Shown piece after piece: positions 1-6,779 of a stretch of 9,774 nucleotides of DNA. The DNA is from DATKWV01 sp035529405. GTDB lineage: Bacteria; Planctomycetota; Phycisphaerae; Sedimentisphaerales; Anaerobacaceae. Every line of letters begins with the position of its first letter. The stretch's first letter is position 1. Made by a program: the position numbers and the translations under genes. The stretch is from positions 1 through 9,774 of the forward strand of contig DATKWV010000004.1 in assembly GCA_035529405.1 (NCBI GenBank), given 5' to 3'. The notes below the pieces were generated by a model, which worked only from the letters and a program-made list of their open reading frames with translations, did not search any database and was not told where the DNA came from.

Positions 1-252
1 CACAATATCGACGATATACTTACGTTTGCCGTTTACGCTGGAATCCTTATAGATTCTGTTGCCTAACGGGTCGTATTTCAAGCTGATAGTATCGGTGCCT
101 TTTGTTGCCGACCGCAGCTTATTGTCCCAGTTGTACTCGTAGCTCGATGCAGGATTGTCGATACTCGATATCATATTGCCGTTTTGGTCATAGTCAAGGT
201 CAAAATATTCACCGCCGCTGGCTGATAAGGTTATTGGTCGATTGAAAAACAT
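1..252 (-). CDS. YD/RHS-repeat protein fragment, 5'-truncated and running off the left edge
   Basis: The minus strand is open from an ATG at 252-250 to the window edge, giving 84 residues. The translation carries classic YD-repeat signatures: YDQNGNMISS at residues 21-30, YEYNWDNKLRSAT at 38-50 and KYDPLGNRIYK at 59-69. Such repeats form the beta-barrel shell of RHS/YD cell-surface or toxin-carrier proteins, which are usually many hundreds of residues long. Here the ATG has no signal peptide and no Shine-Dalgarno sequence, and an in-frame TAA lies two codons upstream, so the frame begins abruptly inside repeat sequence. I read it as a remnant whose 5' part was lost, or as a gene split by a frameshift, rather than a native start. 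Its C-terminal part, where RHS proteins carry their variable tip, lies outside the window. The repeat identity is firm; whether it is expressed is unknown. Confidence 0.72.
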   Translation of the reverse strand, partial: MFFNRPITLSASGGEYFDLDYDQNGNMISSIDNPASSYEYNWDNKLRSATKGTDTISLKYDPLGNRIYKDSSVNGKRKYIVDIV

Positions 253-279
253 GCGTTAAGATATGCTCGGCGGTTGGTT

Positions 280-308
280 GGAGCCGACAGACCGGAGCCC
301 GACAGAAC
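280..308. repeat. Imperfect tandem duplication of about 14-15 bp
   Basis: Two adjacent copies are seen: GGAGCCGACAGACC at 280-293 and GGAGCCCGACAGAAC at 294-308. They differ by one inserted C and a C-to-A change. The repeat lies in the 79-base gap between the stop of the parvulin gene and the RHS fragment. It has no coding role that I can see and does not form a terminator, because neither flank has the hairpin plus T-run expected on the minus strand. It may mark the break point where the RHS gene lost its 5' part, which is only an inference. Confidence 0.5.
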
Positions 309-331
309 GATGTTGAGCGCCTTTCTTTTTT

Positions 332-1582
332 TTATTCCTGACTCTGTAGACTGGGGTCGTGATATGTGATTGTGGCCCCGGCCTTGAGTGATTCGATGTA
401 CTGTTGGGCAATTTCAGCCTGTTTTTTATTGCCAAGCATTTCCAGTATCTCGGCTTTAGCCTGCTCAAAAGTCTGGGTCGTAGCCGGCTTTCGGTCGGTA
501 AGTTTTATTATGTGGTAGCCAAATTCAGTCTCGACAACATCACTGACCTGTCCGACCTCCAGTGCGAAAGCCGCATTTGCAAAGGGCGGCACCATTTGCT
601 CTCTGGAGAAAAAATTCAGGTCGCCGCCTCTTTGGGACGAAGGACAGGCGGAGTATTTTTTCGCAAGTTCACCGAAATCGGCACCGTCTTTTATCTGCTT
701 AAGCAGTCCTTCGGCGGTTGCTCTGGCATGCGCCTTTGCTTCGTTGGGGTCGATATTAGGGTCGGAGGTATCGGGCTTTATCAGTATATGGCTTGCCCTG
801 ACCTGCTCCGGTTTTTGGTACTGGGCGTGGTTTTGGGAATAGTATTCGCGGGCCTGGTCTTCTGTGATATTTATTTTATCCCCGAATTGTCTGCGCATAA
901 CTTCCTGGTAGCCGATCCCTTTCCGCAACCGCTGTTTTACTTCGTCGAGGTCCTGGCCGGAAGCCTTTACCAGTTCGGTAAAGTCTTCGATGGATAATCC
1001 CTGTTTGGCAATCATCTCTTTTATGTGTGCGTTGACTTGTTCTTCGCTGACAACTATTCCCTGCCCTTTGACCTGCTGGTCCAGCAGTATTTCAACAATC
1101 ATTTTTTCCATGGCCTGTTGCCCAAGGCGCTTCTTAAAACTATCCAGGAACTGCGGAGGCAGCTTTTGGGCCTGTGCGGCCATTCTGTCCAGTTGGGGTT
1201 TCAGTTCCTGCTGCAGTTGACCTTGTGTAATATCGACACCGTTGACAGTTACAGCAACCGAATCACTGCCAAGGTCAGGCCTGCTTTCGGGCAATTCCTG
1301 TTTGGGCGCCGCTTTAGCTGGTACAGGCCGAGTTGCCGGTTTGGCGGCCGGCGGCTGAGGTTCTGGTTTTACCTTTTCGGTTTCAGGTACCGCTTCAGGC
1401 ACAACCGGCTGCGGTTCAGGTTCGGACGATACGCCCTGAAGTTGTGTTTGGACAGGAGCCTCTTCAGTCACGGCCAGCCCGGGTGTGCTGCTGCCGATTT
1501 CGCTGGTTTTTTGCGGTTCACAACTGGTGCAGAAAAAGACAAGCATCGTGACCACAAAAGCGGCTTTCAGAAGGTGTTTCAT
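332..1582 (-). CDS. Exported parvulin-type peptidyl-prolyl cis-trans isomerase (SurA/PrsA-like lipoprotein)
   Basis: This 416-residue protein is a periplasmic foldase or chaperone of the SurA/PrsA/PpiD type. Residues 1-21 form a signal peptide (MKHLLK then a hydrophobic core) ending in CTSC, a loose lipobox with Cys21 as the probable lipidated residue. Residues about 38-105 are a Pro/Glu/Ala-rich flexible linker. Residues about 107-255 form a helical SurA-N-like chaperone region (VAVTVNGVDITQGQL at 109-123). Residues about 262-363 are the parvulin PpiC domain, with ASHILI (His265), KKYSACPSS (Cys313), GGDLNFF and EFGYHIIKL (His357) all present. A helical tail follows. I chose the ATG at 1582 because AAGAAAGG lies about 8 bases upstream and because the signal peptide starts there. 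An upstream TTG at 1606 would add eight residues and place the Shine-Dalgarno inside the gene. Its clients are unknown. The gene is divergent from the URO-D gene, so it is probably monocistronic. Confidence 0.93.
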   Translation of the reverse strand: MKHLLKAAFVVTMLVFFCTSCEPQKTSEIGSSTPGLAVTEEAPVQTQLQGVSSEPEPQPVVPEAVPETEKVKPEPQPPAAKPATRPVPAKAAPKQELPESRPDLGSDSVAVTVNGVDITQGQLQQELKPQLDRMAAQAQKLPPQFLDSFKKRLGQQAMEKMIVEILLDQQVKGQGIVVSEEQVNAHIKEMIAKQGLSIEDFTELVKASGQDLDEVKQRLRKGIGYQEVMRRQFGDKINITEDQAREYYSQNHAQYQKPEQVRASHILIKPDTSDPNIDPNEAKAHARATAEGLLKQIKDGADFGELAKKYSACPSSQRGGDLNFFSREQMVPPFANAAFALEVGQVSDVVETEFGYHIIKLTDRKPATTQTFEQAKAEILEMLGNKKQAEIAQQYIESLKAGATITYHDPSLQSQE

Positions 1583-1637
1583 GGTTTTAACCTTTCTTAT
1601 TTGCAAAACGGCAAAATAATTTTATCACACTGCCCCA

Positions 1638-1656
1638 GAAACGTTACCTGCGTTTC
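1638..1656. repeat. Inverted repeat GAAACG-N7-CGTTTC upstream of the parvulin gene
   Basis: The arms GAAACG (1638-1643) and CGTTTC (1651-1656) are perfect reverse complements around a 7-base spacer. The repeat lies about 55-75 bases upstream of the parvulin start on the minus strand, immediately upstream of a TAAAAT that might serve as its -10 box, which fits a repressor or activator site. Arms this short can arise by chance. Confidence 0.35.
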
Positions 1657-1756
1657 ATAAAATACCAATGAGATTACGTTCAATCGATGCTGTGGTATTT
1701 TCGGCCGGAAACGATTTTGGAAGCTGTCGTACCGGGGATTACAATACATCATTTAC

Positions 1757-1778
1757 CACTGCAGTGTCAAGTTTTGAC
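1757..1778. promoter_or_regulatory. Two abutting palindromes, operator-like
   Basis: CACTGCAGTG (1757-1766) is a perfect 10-bp palindrome. It runs directly into GTCAA-GTT-TTGAC (1766-1778), a 5-bp-arm inverted repeat, sharing one base. Paired dyads in the middle of a divergent promoter region are typical of operator sites that regulate one or both genes. No known regulator motif is recognised and no regulator gene is nearby, so the role is inferred from position and symmetry only. Confidence 0.35.
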
Positions 1779-1818
1779 CGGGCAAAAACGCTCAAAAGTC
1801 GAATTTTTCATTAATTTC

Positions 1819-1847
1819 TTGTGGTGGGGATAACTGCCGGCTAAAAT
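1819..1847 (+). promoter_or_regulatory. Candidate sigma70-like promoter for the URO-D/MFS pair
   Basis: TTGTGG (1819-1824) and TAAAAT (1842-1847) are separated by exactly 17 bases. The -10 box matches the consensus at five of six positions and the -35 at three of six. Transcription would start near 1854, giving a leader of about 73 bases that contains the AATTTT-TC-AAAATT inverted repeat. It is the best match I could find in the region, but the -35 is weak. Confidence 0.33.
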
Positions 1848-1926
1848 ACCGAGGGTCAATTTTTCAAAATTTACAAGGTTTAACCCTGCTGCGGGTATTA
1901 TCAGCCAAAACGGCGGAGTACATTGT

Positions 1927-3225
1927 ATGACAGGCAGAGAACGCGTGGTTCGGGCGCTAAACTACCAGCCGGCAGACCGTGTGCCTGTGGATTTGGGCGG
2001 CAGCTGCTGTACGGGGGCGCATGTCAGTGTCATAGCCAAGCTCAGACAAGCACTGGGTCTGGATAAGAAGGGCGAGCCTGTAAAAGTTATTGACCCCTAT
2101 CAGATGCTTGGCGAGGTAGGTCAAGACCTGCGGGAAGCTTTAGAACTCGACGTGGTAAATTTACCGAGCCCCAAATGCTTTTTTGGCTTTACGAACGCGG
2201 ACTGGAAGCGTTGGAAAACTTTTGACGGCACGGATGTACTTGTTCCCGGCCTGTTCAACACAAACCCGGAGCCAAACGGCGACATTCTCCAATACCCCGA
2301 AGGTGATAAAACAGCCCCCCCTTCGGCACGTATGCCCAACGGAGGATTTTACTTCGATGCCATTGTCCGCCAGGAGCCTATTGATGAATCCAAACTTAAC
2401 CCTGCCGACAATCTTGAAGAGTTTGGGCCGATAAGTGACAAAGATTTGGAATTCTATGCTGAGCAAGCCGACGAGCTTTATAATAATACCGACTGCGCTA
2501 TACTGGCTGGATTTCCGGGTACGGCTTTCGGGGACATTGCGCTTGTAACTGCAGTTTGGATGAAACATCCCAAGGGTATCCGGGATATAGAAGAGTGGTA
2601 TATCAGCACCATCACCCGCAAGACCTATATCGAGGAGGTATTTGCAAGACAAGCCGAAATAGCTGTAGAGAACCTCCAGCGGGTTTATGACGCTGTTGGC
2701 AATAAAATACAGGTTGTGTGGATGGACGGCACCGACTTGGCTGCTCAGGATACACTATTCTGCAGCCCGGAAGGTTACAGGCAGCTGTACCTGCCCCACG
2801 CCAGGAAATTAAATGACTGGATTCACAAGAATACTCAATGGAAAACGGTAAAGCACTGCTGCGGAGGATGTGAGCCTTTGATTGAGGGATTCATTGAGGC
2901 CGGGTACGATGTTCTCACGCCGGTACAGTGCTCGGCAAAGGGTATGAATCCCGAACACCTGGTGGATAAGTATGGCGGCAAAATAGTGTTTTGGGGAGGC
3001 GGTGTGGATACCCAGCAGACCCTGCCGTTTGGTACGCCCCAGCAGGTACGGGAACAGGTCGCCGAGCGAGTCAGGATATTCAGCCGTAAGAACGGCTTTG
3101 TGTTCAATACCATTCACAATATTCAATGTAATACTCCTGTGGAAAACGTGCTGGCAATGTTCGAAGCGCTTGGAAGGAAAGTGCCGAAAGTGCCCAAACA
3201 GGGGGCGTGGAAAAGTACAAAATAA
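1927..3225 (+). CDS. URO-D superfamily protein, MtaA/CmuA-like candidate methyltransferase
   Basis: This 432-residue protein belongs to the uroporphyrinogen decarboxylase fold family. It is of the branch commonly found in anaerobes and planctomycetes, not HemE itself: HemE is about 350 residues and uses a catalytic Asp rather than a metal. The N-terminus TGRERVVRALNYQPADRVPV is the usual opening of this branch. KHCCGGCEP at 309-317 provides an HxC pair (His310, Cys312) like the zinc ligands of the corrinoid methyltransferases MtaA and CmuA. Cys401 in HNIQCNTPVENV could be the third ligand. GGKIVFWGGGVDTQ at 350-363 and the VENVLAMFEA tail are further family marks. The start is set by GGAG eight bases upstream. 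The sugar-porter gene begins one base after its stop, so they surely share an mRNA. No corrinoid protein is in the window, so substrate and reaction are unknown; methyl transfer is an inference. Confidence 0.85.
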   Translation: MTGRERVVRALNYQPADRVPVDLGGSCCTGAHVSVIAKLRQALGLDKKGEPVKVIDPYQMLGEVGQDLREALELDVVNLPSPKCFFGFTNADWKRWKTFDGTDVLVPGLFNTNPEPNGDILQYPEGDKTAPPSARMPNGGFYFDAIVRQEPIDESKLNPADNLEEFGPISDKDLEFYAEQADELYNNTDCAILAGFPGTAFGDIALVTAVWMKHPKGIRDIEEWYISTITRKTYIEEVFARQAEIAVENLQRVYDAVGNKIQVVWMDGTDLAAQDTLFCSPEGYRQLYLPHARKLNDWIHKNTQWKTVKHCCGGCEPLIEGFIEAGYDVLTPVQCSAKGMNPEHLVDKYGGKIVFWGGGVDTQQTLPFGTPQQVREQVAERVRIFSRKNGFVFNTIHNIQCNTPVENVLAMFEALGRKVPKVPKQGAWKSTK

Positions 3226-3226
3226 G

Positions 3227-4588
3227 ATGGATAGCAGAGAAGAATTCAAACCGCACACGGATTCCGGCAGTCTGGCATACGTGGTGCTGGTCAGCACTGT
3301 AGCGGCGGTCGGGGGGCTTTTGTTCGGGTTCGATACAGCGGTTATTGCCGGTGCCAACCCGTTTCTTAAGGCTCATTTCGAGTTGTCGGAGGCGATGCTG
3401 GGCTTTGCGGTAAGCAGTGCAATCATAGGATGTATCTTCGGGGCTGCTTTGGCCGGTAGCACAAGTGACAGGTTCGGCAGGCGAAAAGTTCTTCTGGTTT
3501 GCGCGGTGCTGTTTGCCGTGTCGGCGATAGGTTCGGCAATACCCCGTACTCTGACCGAGTTTGTTCTGGCACGGTTTATCGGCGGGCTTGGGGTCGGAGC
3601 CGCTTCGATGCTGTCACCGATGTACATAGCCGAAATATCCCCGGCAAAGATTCGCGGTCGTTTGGTATCTCTGAATCAGCTGGCGATAGTCAGCGGTATC
3701 CTGGCTGCGTACTTTGTGGACTTTTTTATGGTCGATATACCCGTGACGAACTGGAGATGGATGTTCGCCTCAGAGACACTGCCTGCTGTATTGTTTTTTG
3801 TTCTTCTTTTGGTTGTTCCCGAGAGTCCGCGATGGTTAGCCAAGCAGGGCCGGGACGGGCAGGCACTGGGAATTTTAACGCGGGTCGGCGGCGGCGCGGC
3901 GGCGCAGCTGGAAATGGCTGAGATAAAAAAAACCATAACTCAGGAGGAAAACTCGATAGGGCAGTTGTTACATCCGGGGATGCGGATTGCGCTTGTAATA
4001 GGCCTGGGGCTGGCTGTTTTACAACAGGTAACGGGTATAAATATCGTAATGTACTATGCACCTACAATTTTTGCCAGCGCCGGTTCTGCGATAAATACTT
4101 CTCTGCTGCAGGCAGTTGCAGTAGGCGCTGTAAATTTGACTTTTACTCTTGTAGCAATATGGGTGATTGACAAGCTCGGACGCAGAATACTTTTGCTGGT
4201 CGGCTCGGCTGGGATGGGCGTGTTTCTTGCCCTGGTTGGAGGTGTTTTTTATTCCGGCGAACTCAAAGGGGTGTGGGTTCTGTTATTTATACTGGGCTAT
4301 ATTGCCTGTTTTGCCGGTTCCCTGGGGCCGGTGGTTTGGGTGGTAATCAGCGAAATTTTCCCAACACGTATCCGCGGCAGGGCAATGTCAATCGCTACAG
4401 TCAGTCTTTGGATAGCTTGTGCGCTGGTTGCGCAGGTATTTCCGATTATGCTGGAAAGACTTGATGGAGCGCTTACATTTGGGATATTTGCGGTGATGTG
4501 TGTGGTTGCTTTTTTGTTTATTCTCATAATGGTACCGGAGACCAAGGGCAAGACGCTGGAAGAAATAGAGAAACAATGGGTCCGGTAA
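3227..4588 (+). CDS. Sugar-porter family MFS transporter
   Basis: This 453-residue inner-membrane protein is a proton-coupled or facilitative monosaccharide transporter of the family of XylE, GalP, AraE and GlcP. Hydrophobic segments fit 12 transmembrane helices. Diagnostic motifs in order are GGLLFGFDTAVI (29-40), DRFGRRK (81-87), MYIAEISPAKIRGR (132-145), PESPR (198-202), QQVTGINIVMYYAP (266-279), DKLGRR (315-320), GPVVWVVISEIFP (367-379) and PETKGKTLEEIE (437-448). Sugar-contacting positions known from XylE are conserved in kind: Gln266, Gln267, Asn272 and Trp371. This suggests a real sugar substrate, probably a hexose or pentose; the exact sugar cannot be read. The frame is open further upstream to 3002, but that part overlaps the URO-D gene. 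The start ATG follows the URO-D stop by one base and has no clear Shine-Dalgarno of its own, which indicates translational coupling. Confidence 0.93.
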   Translation: MDSREEFKPHTDSGSLAYVVLVSTVAAVGGLLFGFDTAVIAGANPFLKAHFELSEAMLGFAVSSAIIGCIFGAALAGSTSDRFGRRKVLLVCAVLFAVSAIGSAIPRTLTEFVLARFIGGLGVGAASMLSPMYIAEISPAKIRGRLVSLNQLAIVSGILAAYFVDFFMVDIPVTNWRWMFASETLPAVLFFVLLLVVPESPRWLAKQGRDGQALGILTRVGGGAAAQLEMAEIKKTITQEENSIGQLLHPGMRIALVIGLGLAVLQQVTGINIVMYYAPTIFASAGSAINTSLLQAVAVGAVNLTFTLVAIWVIDKLGRRILLLVGSAGMGVFLALVGGVFYSGELKGVWVLLFILGYIACFAGSLGPVVWVVISEIFPTRIRGRAMSIATVSLWIACALVAQVFPIMLERLDGALTFGIFAVMCVVAFLFILIMVPETKGKTLEEIEKQWVR

Positions 4589-4631
4589 TTGCGTGCAGGA
4601 CAAAGGTGAGAAATTAATTCTCTGTTACGAG

Positions 4632-4656
4632 AAAGCGTTCGCTTTATTATTTTTAT
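4632..4656 (+). terminator. Probable weak intrinsic terminator after the MFS gene
   Basis: AAAGCG-TT-CGCTTT (4632-4645) is a perfect dyad immediately followed by the T-rich ATTATTTTTAT (4646-4656). It lies 44 bases after the transporter stop. The stem is short (five pairs with a GTTC loop), so it may stop only part of the transcripts. A second dyad, GAGAA-ATTAA-TTCTC (4608-4622), precedes it. The 101-base gap here is the clearest break in the plus-strand gene series. Confidence 0.5.
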
Positions 4657-4689
4657 GGTATTTTTCAGCGATTTTCCAAAAGCCATTTT

Positions 4690-5154
4690 ATGAATTTTCC
4701 TGAAGGCTTGACTCAAAACAGTCACGTGATAACAATTGTACCTCGTTATTCCGAGACGGACCAGGGCGGAATGGTGCACCACAGTGTTTATGCGGTCTGG
4801 TTTGAGCTTGGGCGTACGGAGCTTTTACGGGTTAATAAAGTTGCCTATAAGGACCTCGAGGCCGCCGGCATATTCTTTGTGGTTGCTCAGCTGCATATAA
4901 ACTACCGTCATCCAGCCAGATATGACGAAAAACTCCAGCTGGTTACCACCTGCTCTGCTGTGACAGCGGCCAAAATCGAGCATACCTATAAATTAACCCG
5001 GGCCGATGACGGGGTGGTTTTGGCCGAGGGTTCCAGCCTGCTGGCGTGCGTTAGTGCCGAGGGCAAGGTCAGGCGCGTACCGGAATTTATGCAAATGAGT
5101 TCTCAGTTTAATCAAGGACCGGCAAGCCACCGACACGCGAGCAATAAGGTTTGA
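4690..5154 (+). CDS. Acyl-CoA thioesterase, 4HBT/YbgC-FadM family
   Basis: This 154-residue protein has the single hot-dog domain of the 4-hydroxybenzoyl-CoA thioesterase family, cytosolic and normally oligomeric, hydrolysing short or aromatic acyl-CoA (or acyl-ACP) thioesters. RYSETDQGGMVHHSVYAVWF at 19-38 matches the YbgC signature, with Asp24 as the expected catalytic acid, followed by ELGRTELLR (39-47). HINYRHPARYDEKLQLVT (69-86) is the usual second strand. Length is typical, with a slightly long polar C-terminal tail (about 134-154). The ATG has no convincing Shine-Dalgarno; a GTG at codon 13 is an alternative but equally unsupported. In many Gram-negative bacteria ybgC sits with the tol-pal genes, but not here, so context does not reveal the substrate. 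It may be transcribed from within the 4589-4689 gap or by read-through from the MFS gene. Confidence 0.88.
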   Translation: MNFPEGLTQNSHVITIVPRYSETDQGGMVHHSVYAVWFELGRTELLRVNKVAYKDLEAAGIFFVVAQLHINYRHPARYDEKLQLVTTCSAVTAAKIEHTYKLTRADDGVVLAEGSSLLACVSAEGKVRRVPEFMQMSSQFNQGPASHRHASNKV

Positions 5155-5179
5155 CTTGCTTTAGAATACAGACTAAACT
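5151..5179 (+). promoter_or_regulatory. Candidate sigma70-like promoter for purF
   Basis: TTGACT (5151-5156, five of six consensus bases) and TAAACT (5174-5179, four of six) are separated by exactly 17 bases. The -35 box overlaps the stop codon of the thioesterase gene. Transcription would start near 5186, leaving a leader of about 62 bases before the purF ATG. It is the best promoter match in the window and suggests that the purine genes have their own control. Confidence 0.5.
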
Positions 5180-5190
5180 GCGGTTTTGGG

Positions 5191-5202
5191 TCTTACGTAA
5201 GA
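5191..5202. promoter_or_regulatory. 12-bp perfect palindrome at the presumed purF transcription start
   Basis: TCTTACGTAAGA reads the same on both strands and lies 12-23 bases downstream of the candidate -10 box, where a bound repressor would block initiation or escape. It does not resemble the E. coli PurR site (ACGCAAACGTTTGCGT) or the Bacillus PurBox. No regulator gene is in the window. An operator role is inferred from position and symmetry. Confidence 0.4.
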
Positions 5203-5247
5203 TTCCTGGAATGTCTGACGAAATGCGCACTTACAGATGAGGGCATA

Positions 5248-6717
5248 ATGGACGCGGATAAAAAGGAAAATTGCGGGCTTTTCGGTATCTACGGGGACCG
5301 ACAGGCTGTCGAGAAGACCTATTTGGGATTGTTCAGCCTGCAACATCGCGGGCAGGAATCTGCAGGTATTGCTGCCGCTAACGGACAAGCCATTTGTTGC
5401 TATACGGATATGGGGCCTGTGCGAAGGGTATTTCGCAGGGGGTCGGGCGTATTGGAAGAATTATCCGGTAACGGCAGTAACTGCGCGGCAATAGGGCATG
5501 TCAGGTATTCAACCACCGGCTCAAGCAGGGCCAGTAACAGTCAGCCGTTACTGATTGAGTATTCGCGTGGGCAGGTGGCCCTTGCGCATAACGGAAATCT
5601 TATAAATGCCGCACTTTTGCGCGATGAATATGAGGCCTACGGCAGTCTTTTCAGGGCTACATCAGATACAGAGGTAATAGCTCACGTGCTGGCCAAGCCC
5701 AGCCACGCCAGCCACCCTGACGGAGTCGGGCATGTTCTAAACCATCTGCAGGGCGCTTACAGCCTTTTATTTTTGTTCGCCGACCGGATTGAAGCGGCAA
5801 GAGACCCTTATGGCATTAGACCTTTGTGTATCGGCCAGACTGAGGAAGGAAGCTATCTGGTTGCCAGTGAAACATGTGCCTTTGACGCCCTGGGTGCCAG
5901 GTTCATTCGTGAGGTCGAGCCGGGCCAGATAATACGGCTGGACAAGGACGGCCTATCGAGCAGATATTTTGCCGGGCCTGGTTCGGTCACCCCGGCCCAC
6001 TGTATCTTTGAGCATATATATTTTGCCAAGCAGAACAGTACGATATTCGGTGAAAATGTGCACGAATTCAGGAAGAAACTGGGCAGAAGGCTGGCAATAG
6101 AGTGTCCGGCGGATGCAGACCTTGTTATTCCGGTTCCCGATTCCGGCACCTCGGCGGGGGTGGGCTACGCCGAGCAGAGTAAACTTCCGTTCGACATGGG
6201 CATGGTCAGAAGCCACTATGTCGGCCGCACATTTATAATACCCGGTCAGAAATCTCGTGAGCTTGCGGTAGCGATGAAACTTGCGGTTGTTAAAGAGGCC
6301 GTGGTAGGGAAAAGGGTCGTTGTTGTTGACGATTCCGTGGTTCGCGGAACAACTACCAGAGGCAAGATGAGGACTTTGCGTCTGGCGGGGGCTAAACAGA
6401 TACATCTTCGGGTCAGTTGCCCGCCGATAAGATACCCGTGTTTTTACGGTGTTGACTTTCCGACCAAAGAAGAACTGCTGGCAAATAACCGTGATTTGGA
6501 ACAAATCCGGGAATTTCTTGAGGTTGACAGTGTCGGCTATATGTCACTGGAGGGTTTATTGTCGTGTGCAAAGATGCCGGCAGACCACTATTGTACCGCC
6601 TGCTGGGACGGTACATACCGGATACCGGTGGATATTGCGGTAAATAAGTTTGCCATGGAGCGTTATCAGATGCGTTTATTTGATGAATCTGTTCTGCAGG
6701 ATTCGCAAGCCGAGTAA
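5248..6717 (+). CDS. purF: Amidophosphoribosyltransferase (glutamine PRPP amidotransferase)
   Basis: PurF catalyses the first committed step of de novo purine synthesis: PRPP plus glutamine gives 5-phosphoribosylamine, in the cytosol. The protein has 489 residues. The N-terminal Ntn glutaminase domain has Cys9 (CGLFGIYG), which becomes the N-terminal nucleophile after removal of an eight-residue propeptide, with HRGQESAG (33-40), GHVRYSTTGSS and ALAHNGNL (111-118). The C-terminal phosphoribosyltransferase domain has the PRPP loop VVVVDDSVVRGTTT (357-370). Four cysteines match the 4Fe-4S ligands of the Bacillus subtilis enzyme: Cys252 (PAHCIFEHIYFA), Cys398 (RYPCFYGVDFP), Cys449 and Cys452 (CTACWDGTY). 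This is therefore the Fe-S, oxygen-sensitive type with a processed leader, unlike the E. coli enzyme. GAGGG lies four bases before the ATG. purM follows after 62 bases with no terminator. Confidence 0.98.
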   Translation: MDADKKENCGLFGIYGDRQAVEKTYLGLFSLQHRGQESAGIAAANGQAICCYTDMGPVRRVFRRGSGVLEELSGNGSNCAAIGHVRYSTTGSSRASNSQPLLIEYSRGQVALAHNGNLINAALLRDEYEAYGSLFRATSDTEVIAHVLAKPSHASHPDGVGHVLNHLQGAYSLLFLFADRIEAARDPYGIRPLCIGQTEEGSYLVASETCAFDALGARFIREVEPGQIIRLDKDGLSSRYFAGPGSVTPAHCIFEHIYFAKQNSTIFGENVHEFRKKLGRRLAIECPADADLVIPVPDSGTSAGVGYAEQSKLPFDMGMVRSHYVGRTFIIPGQKSRELAVAMKLAVVKEAVVGKRVVVVDDSVVRGTTTRGKMRTLRLAGAKQIHLRVSCPPIRYPCFYGVDFPTKEELLANNRDLEQIREFLEVDSVGYMSLEGLLSCAKMPADHYCTACWDGTYRIPVDIAVNKFAMERYQMRLFDESVLQDSQAE

Positions 6718-6779
6718 AAGTTGCTTTTTGGCGGTTTCAGAACAGCTAACACAGGGGGACGCAGAGGTGGAAATCAGCA

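Larger units (their letters stand above)
1583..1926. other. Divergent intergenic region with inverted repeats
   Basis: This 344-base stretch separates the leftward parvulin gene from the rightward URO-D/MFS pair and must hold the promoters of both. I found no open reading frame of note and no RNA gene. What is visible: an inverted repeat at 1638-1656, two abutting palindromes at 1757-1778, a candidate plus-strand promoter at 1819-1847 and an AT-rich inverted repeat AATTTT-TC-AAAATT at 1858-1871 in the presumed leader. For the minus-strand gene the sequence TAAAAT (complement of 1619-1624) could be a -10 box, but no good -35 sits at the right distance. The URO-D gene has a clear Shine-Dalgarno, GGAG at 1915-1918, eight bases before its ATG. 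Confidence 0.6.

Noticed and set aside
1583..1606. TTG start for the parvulin gene, eight residues longer
   Set aside because: The ATG at 1582 has a Shine-Dalgarno directly upstream and begins a normal signal peptide.
404..1660. Long plus-strand open frames opposite the parvulin gene (404-997 and 1025-1660)
   Set aside because: They are antisense shadows of a clearly conserved parvulin gene. Their translations are low-complexity (rich in Arg, Phe and Cys) with no recognisable domain.
1927..3225. Genuine uroporphyrinogen decarboxylase (hemE) of haem synthesis
   Set aside because: The length, the HxC motif and the C-terminal HNIQ...PVENV pattern belong to the methyltransferase-like branch, and no other haem genes are near.
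3002..3226. 75-residue N-terminal extension of the sugar porter
   Set aside because: It lies wholly inside the URO-D gene in another frame, has no family similarity, and the usual short N-terminus of sugar porters begins at the ATG at 3227.
5953..6504. 183-residue minus-strand open frame within purF
   Set aside because: It is a shadow of the strongly conserved purF coding sequence and shows no domain.
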